Positions 37,277-49,435 of a DNA stretch of 64,000 bases are shown one piece after another; the stretch's first letter is position 1; each line of letters starts with the position of its first letter. A program made the translations under genes and the position numbers. Origin of the DNA: Nitrospira sp. GTDB taxonomy: Bacteria > Nitrospirota > Nitrospiria > Nitrospirales > Nitrospiraceae. The stretch lies in NCBI GenBank assembly GCA_035968315.1, contig JAVYIN010000002.1, forward strand, positions 280,306-344,305. The letters run 5' to 3'. The notes below the pieces were generated by a model, which saw only the letters and a list, made by a program, of their open reading frames with translations, made no database searches and was not told the DNA's origin.

Positions 37277-38236
37277 ATGGCCGCCATGCCTCACGATCCC
37301 GATCTTCCTCGGACGCTGATTCTCGACGAACTGTTCGACCTCTCGCTCTACCAAGCATTGCGGGATGTCACTCAGCCGGATGTCCACGAGACGCTGGATG
37401 AATTAATCAAGGTTGAAACGGCGCATCTCGCCTTCTGGAAGAAATTCTTCAATCTTGCTCCCGACCGTCTCGACCTTGGCCGCCGCATCAAATTGCACGT
37501 TATGATGCTGATTTGCCGGATGTTCGGGTCAACCGCCGTGCACCTCGTGCTCGAAGCGATTGAAGTCCATGGCGTACGAAAGTACCTCGCCATCTGGCGG
37601 GAGTATCAAGGCCAGCCCCTGGCGGACGCCTTGCGCGGCATCCTGATGGATGAATTCAAACATGAGGACGTCCTCGTCACCGCGCTGACCCAGCGTAAAA
37701 TCAACGCCGAGAAGATTCGCAATATTTTTCTGGGATTGAACGACGGGTTGGTGGAGATCCTCGGCGCCGTCAGCGGATTTTTCGGCGCATTCGGCAGCGC
37801 CACCATGGTTTTGATCGCCGCGTCGACAACGGCGGTCGCCGGTGCACTCTCGATGGGAGCGGGCGCGTTCCTGGCCCTCAACTCTGAAAAGGAAGTGAAA
37901 TCGACCGAACTGGCCAGGAGAATCTTCCTGGGAGAACAGTCTGACGAGACGCCGATGGAAGAGCAGCCATTGGCCTCGGCTCTCGTCGTTGGATCGGCCT
38001 ACCTCATGGGCGCTGTCGTGCCCGTTCTGCCCGTGCTTATTGGAGCGCAGGATGCCCTGTATTCCGTCCTTACGGCCGGACTCATGGTGGTGCTGGTGTC
38101 GACCATCTTATCGTTCTTGTCCGGAATGGATATCACCAGGCGCATCGCGCTCAATCTGATGATCATCACCGTCGCCGTGAGTGTGAGCTACGGCATCGGC
38201 ATCGTGGCCAAGCACATCTGGGGCATTGCGGTCTAG
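37277..38236 (+). CDS. Rubrerythrin/ferritin-like domain fused to VIT1/CCC1 transporter
   Basis: About 319 residues from ATG 37277, with GAGGTG just upstream; an upstream extension of the frame is probably non-coding. The N-terminal half (about 1-140) is a ferritin-like helical bundle with di-iron type ligands (ETAHLAFW, and DEFKHED as ExxH). The C-terminal half is a VIT1/CCC1 domain of about five membrane helices (GLNDGLVEILGAVSGFFGAFG, SMGAGAFLALNSEKE). This is the MbfA-type membrane ferritin layout, which exports iron or manganese in other bacteria. Its stop overlaps that of the convergent radical SAM gene in a shared CTAG. Confidence 0.85.
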   Translation: MAAMPHDPDLPRTLILDELFDLSLYQALRDVTQPDVHETLDELIKVETAHLAFWKKFFNLAPDRLDLGRRIKLHVMMLICRMFGSTAVHLVLEAIEVHGVRKYLAIWREYQGQPLADALRGILMDEFKHEDVLVTALTQRKINAEKIRNIFLGLNDGLVEILGAVSGFFGAFGSATMVLIAASTTAVAGALSMGAGAFLALNSEKEVKSTELARRIFLGEQSDETPMEEQPLASALVVGSAYLMGAVVPVLPVLIGAQDALYSVLTAGLMVVLVSTILSFLSGMDITRRIALNLMIITVAVSVSYGIGIVAKHIWGIAV

Positions 38237-39867
38237 CGTGCCTGGAACATCGGCAACTCCCGCGACCCCTCCGCTTCCTGTTGAATCCGCAGACGTTCCA
38301 GCCGCGAGGCTTCCATCACGTCGTGCAACATCTCGTCGCTCAACTGGGTAAGCTGCGCGGCCGCGTCCTTCGTTTCGGCATGTTCCACCGCGCGCGAGAG
38401 TACCTCGGCCTTGGTTGCGCCGGTCTTCTTTCCCATGAACGGCTTGGCGATCAGATAGGCCACGTCGCGCACAGGCATGAACCGGAGAAACCGGCGGAGC
38501 AATCGATAGGTCTGGAGCGGATAGTGCGTGAGCTTGTACAGGAACAACTTTTTGAGGCCCTGCTGCCGCACGTCGTTGATGACTTCACCGGGCAGACAGG
38601 TGGGATCGATCTCCGAACATTTGAAATACTTGTACCAATCCGTCACATCGCTGACGAGCCCGCGCTTCACATATTCCTGCCATAAGGGCGTGCCTCGATA
38701 GACACAGAGCCGGTTAAACCCGAAGGTATCGAGCGGCAGCTTGGAGGCGAAATCGAAGGTGGCTTGCATGTCCTCGACCGTTTCGTCGGGGTTCCCGACC
38801 GTGAAGAACCCGTGCACGATTTCGATACCGGCTTTTTTGGCATTCTTCACCGCCGTCGTCACCTCGGCCAACGTCTGCTCTTTCTTCAGCCGGTCCAGAA
38901 TCTTTTGACTGCCGCTTTCGATCCCGAACATGACCGTGCGGCAGTGCGCCTTGGCCATGGCGGGGAACAAATGCTGGGCGACGGAATCGACCCGCCCCTC
39001 GATGCCCCATTGAATCTTGAGATTGGCGTCGGTCACCCCCGTGCAAATCGCTTCGATGCGCTTGGGCTGAAGCAGAAAGTGATCGTCGACAAAATAGACC
39101 GATCCATAGCCATTCGCTTCAAGATATTTCAGCTCATCGACGACATGCTGCGCGCTCCGCGCCCGCCACTTGCCCTCATTGAACACCGGAATGTCGCAGA
39201 ACACGCAGGGCCAGGGACAGCCGCGAGAGGTCTGCATCGTCGTGAAGCGCTCCATCGACAATACCGCCGGCACATCGAGCGGCATCGACTCGACAAAGTC
39301 GAGCTTGAGGCTCTCGCGGTCAGGAAACGGCCATTGATCCAGATGCCGCTCCATCGGGCGGCCCGGGTTGTTGATGACCTGGCCATCCTTCATCCAGGTC
39401 ACACCCGCAACGGTTTCGGGGTCTTGCAGGTTGGCCAGAAGATCGAGCAGAAGCTGTTCGCCGTCGCCACGGCACACGAAATCGACCTCCCGGCATTGCA
39501 GCTTCACCAACCCCGCATTGAGGCTCGCAAACACGCCTCCGAAGGCCAGTTTGACGGTGGAGTCCGCCGCACGAATCTGGCGCGCAAGAATCTTGGCGTA
39601 GGGGTAACTCGTCGTGCTCAGAAAGCTCAGGCCCACAAGGGCCGGCTTTTGTTGCTTGATCGCCTCAACGATGACGTCGTTCGGCGTGTCCGGATTGGCC
39701 TGGTCAAACATCACACACTCGTGGCCGGCCTGTTTCAGGACGGACGAGAGCGACATGATGCCGATGGGCGGGAAGCCCATGACGCGGATATTGCCATTTT
39801 TCGCACGGGTTTTTGCCGGATGGGCGTAGAACTGGGGATCGCGGACGTGGACCAGAAACACGAGCAT
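38233..39867 (-). CDS. B12-binding-domain radical SAM protein
   Basis: 544 residues from ATG 39867, with GAGG seven bases upstream; an extended start at 39918 is unlikely. The N-terminal part (about 1-150) resembles a cobalamin-binding Rossmann domain (GFPPIGIMSLSSVLKQAGHE, ALVGLSFLSTTSYPYA), although the usual DxHxxG is not evident. The radical SAM cluster motif is CPWPCVFCD (about residue 220), followed by SVYFVDDHFL and the GIESGS segment. Helical C-terminal extension. Members modify lipids, cofactors or antibiotics; a hopanoid methylase (HpnP or HpnR) is an option but I do not see enough to assign it. It stands alone on its strand. Confidence 0.8.
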   Translation of the reverse strand: MLVFLVHVRDPQFYAHPAKTRAKNGNIRVMGFPPIGIMSLSSVLKQAGHECVMFDQANPDTPNDVIVEAIKQQKPALVGLSFLSTTSYPYAKILARQIRAADSTVKLAFGGVFASLNAGLVKLQCREVDFVCRGDGEQLLLDLLANLQDPETVAGVTWMKDGQVINNPGRPMERHLDQWPFPDRESLKLDFVESMPLDVPAVLSMERFTTMQTSRGCPWPCVFCDIPVFNEGKWRARSAQHVVDELKYLEANGYGSVYFVDDHFLLQPKRIEAICTGVTDANLKIQWGIEGRVDSVAQHLFPAMAKAHCRTVMFGIESGSQKILDRLKKEQTLAEVTTAVKNAKKAGIEIVHGFFTVGNPDETVEDMQATFDFASKLPLDTFGFNRLCVYRGTPLWQEYVKRGLVSDVTDWYKYFKCSEIDPTCLPGEVINDVRQQGLKKLFLYKLTHYPLQTYRLLRRFLRFMPVRDVAYLIAKPFMGKKTGATKAEVLSRAVEHAETKDAAAQLTQLSDEMLHDVMEASRLERLRIQQEAEGSRELPMFQAR

Positions 39868-39974
39868 AGGCAGCCTCTCACTGTGGTAGACAGCGACCGG
39901 GGCTCCACTACTTGCCACCGTGTCTCTCCGACGGAGAAGCCGATCCTATCTCTGATATGTATATTGACAGAGTA

Positions 39975-39994
39975 CCACGCCGGAAGAGGCGTGG
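39975..39994. terminator. Small hairpin downstream of sucD
   Basis: CCACGCC pairs perfectly with GGCGTGG around a 6-base loop, 44 bases past the sucD stop and at the end of the rTCA block. No T run follows, so it is only a weak terminator candidate. Confidence 0.3.
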
Positions 39995-40037
39995 GAAGGG
40001 GATAAATGGAATGCGTGGGAGGGAGAGGGCCCCCGGG

Positions 40038-40910
40038 CTATCGCCCGAGAGCCGCCTTCACCGCATTACCGATTTCTGCCGGATTCTTCACCACTTTCAC
40101 ACCGGCCGTTTCGAGCGCCTTCATCTTTTCCGTCGCCGTGCCCTTGCCGCCGGAAATAATCGCCCCGGCATGGCCCATGCGGCGGCCTGGAGGAGCGGTG
40201 ATGCCGGCGATAAAACTGATCACCGGCTTCTTGATGTTCTTCTTGATGAACGCCGCAGCCTTCTCTTCCGCATCGCCGCCAATCTCGCCGATCATGACGA
40301 TGGCATGCGTCTCGGGATCCTTCTCGAACAATGGCAGCACATCCACAAATCCGGTGCCGTTGACCGGATCGCCGCCGATCCCAACACAGGTCGTTTCGCC
40401 AAGCCCTAACGTCGAGAGCTGATGCACGGCTTCATACGTGAGGGTCCCGCTGCGGGACACCACGCCGACCACACCCTTCTTGTGAATAAAGCCTGGCATG
40501 ATGCCGATCTTCGCTTCGTCGACCGTGATGACGCCGGGGCAGTTCGGCCCAATCAAACGCACATCGCGGCCATAGAGGGCGCGCTTCACCTTGACCATGT
40601 CGTTCACTGGAATGCCTTCGGTAATGCAGATGATCAACTTCACACCGGCATCGGCGGCCTCCAGAATCGCATCGGCGCAAAACGGCGGCGGGACGAAAAT
40701 CAGCGACGTGTCACAGCCCTCTTTCTTGACGGCATCGGCCACGGTATTGAAAACCGGAATGCCTTCGACTTCCTGCCCTGCCTTACCCGGCGTCACCCCG
40801 GCGACCACCTTCGTTCCATAGGCCTTGCACTGCGTCGCATGGAAGGAGCCTTCCTTCCCCGTAATCCCCTGCACCACCACCCGCGTGTTCTTATTAACGA
40901 GAATGCTCAC
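40038..40910 (-). CDS. sucD: SucD, succinyl-CoA synthetase alpha subunit
   Basis: 290 residues with a GTG start preceded by GAGG. With SucC it interconverts succinate and succinyl-CoA; in a reductive TCA cycle it runs toward succinyl-CoA. The CoA-binding Rossmann part ([19 protein letters not shown]) and the ligase domain with the phospho-histidine in [16 protein letters not shown] are clear. Its N-terminus closely matches that of ATP-citrate lyase AclA further upstream in the same block. Last gene of the rTCA block; a large palindrome separates it from sucC. Confidence 0.98.
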   Translation of the reverse strand: MSILVNKNTRVVVQGITGKEGSFHATQCKAYGTKVVAGVTPGKAGQEVEGIPVFNTVADAVKKEGCDTSLIFVPPPFCADAILEAADAGVKLIICITEGIPVNDMVKVKRALYGRDVRLIGPNCPGVITVDEAKIGIMPGFIHKKGVVGVVSRSGTLTYEAVHQLSTLGLGETTCVGIGGDPVNGTGFVDVLPLFEKDPETHAIVMIGEIGGDAEEKAAAFIKKNIKKPVISFIAGITAPPGRRMGHAGAIISGGKGTATEKMKALETAGVKVVKNPAEIGNAVKAALGR

Positions 40911-40966
40911 GATGTCCTCTTTTCTTTCTCGCCCGCCCCACCACGGGAAGGCTTCGCATCACTCTT

Positions 40967-41062
40967 GGGAGGTACGGGGCTAAGTCCCCACTGCGCGCGT
41001 TCAACGAGGGCCCTTCGAGGCCGCGCGTTGCGCGAGCACAGGGACTTGACCCCGTGCCTCCC
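40967..41062. repeat. 96-base palindromic element between sucC and sucD
   Basis: The outer arms GGGAGGTACGGGGCTAAGTC (from 40967) and the reverse complement of the right end at 41041-41062 match at 19 of 22 positions. The interior is also palindromic (GCGCGCG near 40995 against CGCGCG near 41022, centred on GGGCCC). The whole spacer can form one long hairpin. On the minus strand it follows the sucC stop by 7 bases. There is no coding sequence; it could be a mobile palindromic repeat or an mRNA processing and stability element. Confidence 0.7.
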
Positions 41063-41069
41063 TCACTTC

Positions 41070-42248
41070 CTACGCCGCCTTACCCGTCAACTTCACAATC
41101 TTCTGCGCCGCTTCCCACAAATCATTGGCCACGTCCAGCTTCAATCCTGATTCGGCCAACAGCTTGCGGCCTTCTTCGGCGTTGGTCCCCTGCAACCGGA
41201 CCACGAGCGGAACCGTAATTTTCACTTCTTTGGCTGCTTCGATCACCCCATGCGCAATGCGTTCGCAGCGCACGATGCCGCCGAAGATGTTGATGAAGAT
41301 GCCCTTGACGTTCGGGTCTTTCAGGAGAATCCGGAATCCGGCTGCCACCGTGTCTTTCGTGGCGCCACCGCCGACATCCAGAAAGTTCGCCGGTTCGCTG
41401 CCGGCCAGCTTGATCACGTCCATCGTTGCCATGGCCAGGCCCGCGCCGTTCACCATGCAGCCGATGTTGCCGTCGAGCTTCACATAGTTCAAATTGCTGG
41501 CGGTCGCCTCGATTTCCAATGGCTCTTCTTCATTGAGATCGCGCATCTGCTGGACATCGGGATGCTTGAACAGGCCGTTATCATCGAAGGACACTTTGCC
41601 GTCGAGCGCGACCAGTGTCTTTTCCTTGGTGATGATGAGCGGGTTGATTTCAACCATCGCGGCGTGTTTTTCCATGAACAATCGATAGAGATTGCCCAGC
41701 ATCTGAATAAAGGGATTCATCACCGCCGGCTCGATCGTATTGAGGCCGAGACCAAAGGCAATGTTGCGCCCATTGTAGCCCTGGAACCCCACGGCGGGAT
41801 CAATCAATTCCTTGATAATCTTCTCAGGCGTCTTTTCCGCCACTTCTTCGATTTCCATCCCGCCTTCAGTGCTGGCAATGAACACAGGCCATCCCGAATC
41901 GCGGTCCACCAGGATGCTCAGATATAGCTCCTTGCTGATATTTGCGCCCTCTTCAAGAAGGAGGCGATGCACTTGACGGCCTTTCGGTCCGGTCTGGTGG
42001 GTCACTAGGGTTTTCCCGATCAACTCCTTGGCAAGCCCCGCCACAGCCGCCTTGTCCTTGGTGATCTTGACGCCGCCGGCCTTGCCTCGACCACCCGCGT
42101 GAATCTGCGCTTTCACGACAAACACGGGCGTATTCAGCTCATTGGCCCAAGCCGTCGCCGCTTCCGGAGACGTTACTTCTTTCCCCCGGGGAACCGGCAC
42201 TCCAAATTGCGCAAACAACTGTTTCGCCTGAAACTCATGGACATTCAT
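41070..42248 (-). CDS. sucC: SucC, succinyl-CoA synthetase beta subunit
   Basis: 392 residues. ATP-grasp subunit that activates succinate. Starts MNVHEFQAKQLFAQFGVPVPRG, with the nucleotide segment QIHAGGRGKAGGVK, the metal-binding VEINPLI and the ligase domain GAGLAMATMDVI...LDVGGGAT, and ends with IFGGIVRCERIAHGV. Length matches the family. It precedes sucD by 160 bases and follows the fumarate reductase flavoprotein gene. The AclB protein in the same block is a relative. Confidence 0.98.
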   Translation of the reverse strand: MNVHEFQAKQLFAQFGVPVPRGKEVTSPEAATAWANELNTPVFVVKAQIHAGGRGKAGGVKITKDKAAVAGLAKELIGKTLVTHQTGPKGRQVHRLLLEEGANISKELYLSILVDRDSGWPVFIASTEGGMEIEEVAEKTPEKIIKELIDPAVGFQGYNGRNIAFGLGLNTIEPAVMNPFIQMLGNLYRLFMEKHAAMVEINPLIITKEKTLVALDGKVSFDDNGLFKHPDVQQMRDLNEEEPLEIEATASNLNYVKLDGNIGCMVNGAGLAMATMDVIKLAGSEPANFLDVGGGATKDTVAAGFRILLKDPNVKGIFINIFGGIVRCERIAHGVIEAAKEVKITVPLVVRLQGTNAEEGRKLLAESGLKLDVANDLWEAAQKIVKLTGKAA

Positions 42249-42259
42249 CTGAACCTCAA

Positions 42260-42352
42260 AGAGCTAATAGCTGATGGCTAATGGCTTAGGCACGGAACTG
42301 ACGGCGATTCGGCTTTCTTGCCATACGCTATCAGCCATATGCCATAAGCTCC
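42260..42352. repeat. AGCTGATGGC word repeat between sdhA and sucC
   Basis: The left part reads CTAATAGCTGATGGCTAATGGC and the right part GCTATCAGCCATATGCCATAAGC, which are largely reverse complements. The spacer could fold as an imperfect hairpin. Same word family as 43941-44008. Confidence 0.6.
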
Positions 42353-43933
42353 TTACGTTTTTCTAGTATATGCCGGCAGGATCATCGGAGAGGTGACGCC
42401 GCTGACATTCCCGTGTTTTTTAGCGTCGGCCCGAAACCGCTGCAGATGCTGCACGGTCAATTTTCCATGGGACATCGATGCCGCACGGGACGCCGCCGTC
42501 AATCCTGAGCGTTTGCCGAACACCATTAAATCCAGCAGCGAATTGCCCATCAGACGGTTCCGCCCGTGCAACCCGCCGGAGGCTTCGCCCGCGACGAACA
42601 AATTCTTCACATTGGTTTCCGAATTCGTATCGATCTTCACTCCGCCGTTCTGATAGTGCAGGGTCGGATAGATCAACACGGGATCTTTGCTGATATCGAT
42701 GCCGAACCGCTCGAACTGCATCATCATGGCCGGGAAATGCTTTTCCACCGTCCCCGGTCCATGTTCCGCATCCAAGAGCGGCGTATCCAGCCAGACGCCG
42801 ACACGTCCGGACATCGTCCGGATGCCGCGCCCCTCTTCACACTCCCGAATGATCGAAGAAGAAACGACATCCCTGGTATCGAGTTCGTTCACGAACCGTT
42901 CGCCCTTGGCATTCACCAAATGGCCGCCCTCTGAGCGAATCCCTTCCGTCACCAACTGCCCAACCAACTGCTCGGGATAGACCGCTCCTGAGGGGTGATA
43001 TTGGAACGTATCGATGTGGGCCAGCTTGGCGCCCATGCGGTACGAGAGGCAGAGCCCGTCTCCCGTCGCGCCATAGTGGTTGCTCGTCGGAAACCCTTGA
43101 ATATGCAGCCGGCCAATTCCGCCTGTTGCGAGAATGACGGACTTGGCAGCCACGACGACGAAGCGATGATTATCCAAATCCTTGAAAATGGCGCCGGTGC
43201 ATTGGCCGTGTTCGTCGCTGAGCAGCTCGACCGCCGCACAGAATTCGAGCAGCTGAATTTTCTGATTGAGAACTTCGTCCTTGAGGACCCGCATGATCTC
43301 AAGGCCGGTATAATCGGAGCAGGTCAGCAGGCGCGGCTTGGAGCTTCCGCCCCCTTTCTTCACATGCAGATTGCCGTCCGCCTGCCGGTCGAACAGCACG
43401 CCCAGCTCGATCAGCCACTTCGCGATCGACGGCCCTTCTTCAACCATGACCTTGAGCAGGTCATGATCGTTGTGCATGTGGCCGCCCTTGAGCGTATCGA
43501 TGAAGTGGGTGACCGGCGAATCTTCCGGCGCGACGGAGATCTGCATCCCGCCTTGCGCCATCACGCTGTTGGAGTCGCCCAATCGCAGCTTGGTCGCCAG
43601 CATCACCTTGGCCCCGGCATGATGCGCATGCAACGCCGCCGCGCAGCCAGCGCCGCCGCCCCCGATCACGAGCACATCGGTCGTGTACTGCGGGGTCAGA
43701 TCCATCTCGTCGGTAATGAGGCTGTCGCCTTCGAGCAAGGTCGCCAGTTCCACGACCGTCTTTTCATCGGCATTGGGGCCGAATCGAATCGGGCGATAGG
43801 CGCTGGCGCGATAGTCGGGGTGATACTTGTGGATCAGCTGATCGCGGTCAGCCGGAGAAAACTTCGGGATGGTTTGCTTGCGTCGAGCATCCCGAGTCTG
43901 GTGAACGATTTGTTGCAGCGCGTGAATGTCCAT
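42353..43933 (-). CDS. sdhA: Fumarate reductase/succinate dehydrogenase flavoprotein-like subunit
   Basis: 526 residues. FAD-binding subunit that interconverts fumarate and succinate. After an N-terminal extension of about 80 residues comes the FAD motif VLVIGGGGAGCAAALHAHHAGA. The family also shows NSVMAQGGMQ, the HPSGAVYPEQL segment with the active-site His and Arg region, and LFVAGEASGGLHGRNRLMGNSLLD. After this only about 50 residues remain, so the usual C-terminal helical domain of SdhA/FrdA (near 130-190 residues) is missing. The iron-sulfur subunit precedes it; no membrane anchor gene is adjacent, which favours a soluble or unusual complex. Confidence 0.9.
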   Translation of the reverse strand: MDIHALQQIVHQTRDARRKQTIPKFSPADRDQLIHKYHPDYRASAYRPIRFGPNADEKTVVELATLLEGDSLITDEMDLTPQYTTDVLVIGGGGAGCAAALHAHHAGAKVMLATKLRLGDSNSVMAQGGMQISVAPEDSPVTHFIDTLKGGHMHNDHDLLKVMVEEGPSIAKWLIELGVLFDRQADGNLHVKKGGGSSKPRLLTCSDYTGLEIMRVLKDEVLNQKIQLLEFCAAVELLSDEHGQCTGAIFKDLDNHRFVVVAAKSVILATGGIGRLHIQGFPTSNHYGATGDGLCLSYRMGAKLAHIDTFQYHPSGAVYPEQLVGQLVTEGIRSEGGHLVNAKGERFVNELDTRDVVSSSIIRECEEGRGIRTMSGRVGVWLDTPLLDAEHGPGTVEKHFPAMMMQFERFGIDISKDPVLIYPTLHYQNGGVKIDTNSETNVKNLFVAGEASGGLHGRNRLMGNSLLDLMVFGKRSGLTAASRAASMSHGKLTVQHLQRFRADAKKHGNVSGVTSPMILPAYTRKT

Positions 43934-43940
43934 GAATTTG

Positions 43941-44008
43941 CTTTCAGCTATCAGCGTTCGGCGTTCAGCAGCGACATCTCTCAGGAGCTGAGAGCTGATG
44001 GCTGACTG
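43941..44008. repeat. TCAGCTATCAGCG word repeat between sdhB and sdhA
   Basis: The left part CTTTCAGCTATCAGCGTTC-GGCGTTCAGC and the right part GAGCTGAGAGCTGATGGCTGA are imperfect inverted copies. Related to the repeats at 42260-42352 and 58230-58277. Confidence 0.6.
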
Positions 44009-44017
44009 CGTCCCAGG

Positions 44018-44728
44018 CTATTTCACCGTCGCACAGTGATCGGCTAATTCCTTCTCGCTCATTTTGAGAAGCTTCTTCCACTCGTCGTTGTACCGGCCCT
44101 CTTGAATTTCCTTGATCCGCGCATCCAATCCCACCGGCTTCTCGGTAAAGCGCGCGCCCTGCGCCCGGCTCACATACAGCGCCACCAGGTTCGGGGCAAT
44201 GTCGGCGATACAGACCGGCGTGCACATACCGCACATCACGCAGTCCATGAACATCTCCGACACGCTCTTGAAGTCGCCGAAAACCGCTTTCCAAACCCCT
44301 TCACGCACATCGATCTTCTGCGGGCAGGCCTCGGTGCAGGCATTGCAATTCCGGCACAGCGGCGCTTCGGGATAGAGATTGAAGAGGTCCTGCTTGGGAT
44401 CCTTGAGCGCTTGAATATCGTACGTCGCCTTTCGCGCGGGGAAAGGCGGCATGATGGTGAAGGACATCCCGTCCTCCACGGCCATTTGGCAAGCCAGGCA
44501 GGTCCGCACCTTGGGATCGTCTTTCGTGCGATAGTACGTCGCGCAGGCGCCGCAGAATCCCCCGAGACAACCGGCCCCCCGCACCACTTCCTGCCCCGTG
44601 TACCACAAGGCCTTGATGACGGTGATCCCTTCCGGGACGTCGTACTTCTTGCCGGAGATTTCAATCGAAACCATCCGGGGCTGCATGACCTCGGGCTGAT
44701 CGATCACATTGGTGTTGTCTTGGGCCAT
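44018..44728 (-). CDS. sdhB: Fumarate reductase/succinate dehydrogenase iron-sulfur subunit
   Basis: 236 residues. Electron-transfer subunit for the flavoprotein encoded next. The 2Fe-2S ferredoxin domain has Cys54, Cys59, Cys62 and Cys77 (GAGCLGGFCGACA...RTCLAC). Then two cysteine groups for further clusters: Cys125, Cys128, Cys131, Cys135 (CRNCNACTEACP) and Cys163, Cys166, Cys169, Cys173 (CVMCGMCTPVC). The second group ends VCIA, not CP. The start follows AGGGG. No cytochrome b or anchor subunit lies nearby. Confidence 0.92.
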   Translation of the reverse strand: MAQDNTNVIDQPEVMQPRMVSIEISGKKYDVPEGITVIKALWYTGQEVVRGAGCLGGFCGACATYYRTKDDPKVRTCLACQMAVEDGMSFTIMPPFPARKATYDIQALKDPKQDLFNLYPEAPLCRNCNACTEACPQKIDVREGVWKAVFGDFKSVSEMFMDCVMCGMCTPVCIADIAPNLVALYVSRAQGARFTEKPVGLDARIKEIQEGRYNDEWKKLLKMSEKELADHCATVK

Positions 44729-44742
44729 CTATTTCCCCTGGA

Positions 44743-44810
44743 AGGCTAGAGGCACTGGGCAAGCGGCTAGGGGGTCGGAGTTCACCTCCTCGCCCCTAGC
44801 CTCTCACCCC
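44743..44810. repeat. GGCTAG / CTAGCC word repeat between icd and sdhB
   Basis: AGGCTAGAGGC and GCGGCTAGGGGG on the left face CTCGCCCCTAGCCTCTCACC on the right as imperfect inverted copies. Same style as 26761-26863 and 49345-49408. Confidence 0.6.
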
Positions 44811-44819
44811 GTAACCCTG

Positions 44820-49324
<4,505 letters not shown>

Positions 49325-49344
49325 GACTTCTCTCCTTGCTCTCA

Positions 49345-49408
49345 GACTAGAGGGACGAGGCGAGGAGCGAGGGGGTAGACCTCTCGCCGCGCGCCTCTCA
49401 CCACTTGC
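49345..49408. repeat. GAGGCGAGGAGCGAGG / CTCTCGCC word repeat
   Basis: Inverted, degenerate halves in the spacer between aclA and acn (GGACGAGGCGAGGAGCGAGG on the left, CTCTCGCCGCGCGCCTCTCA on the right). Same family as 26761-26863. Confidence 0.6.
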
Positions 49409-49435
49409 CTACTGTAATGGCGGCACTTCCCGCGA

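Noticed and set aside
38764..40005. Plus-strand open frame of 413 codons opposite the radical SAM gene
   Set aside because: Shadow of a gene with a clear CxxxCxxC motif.
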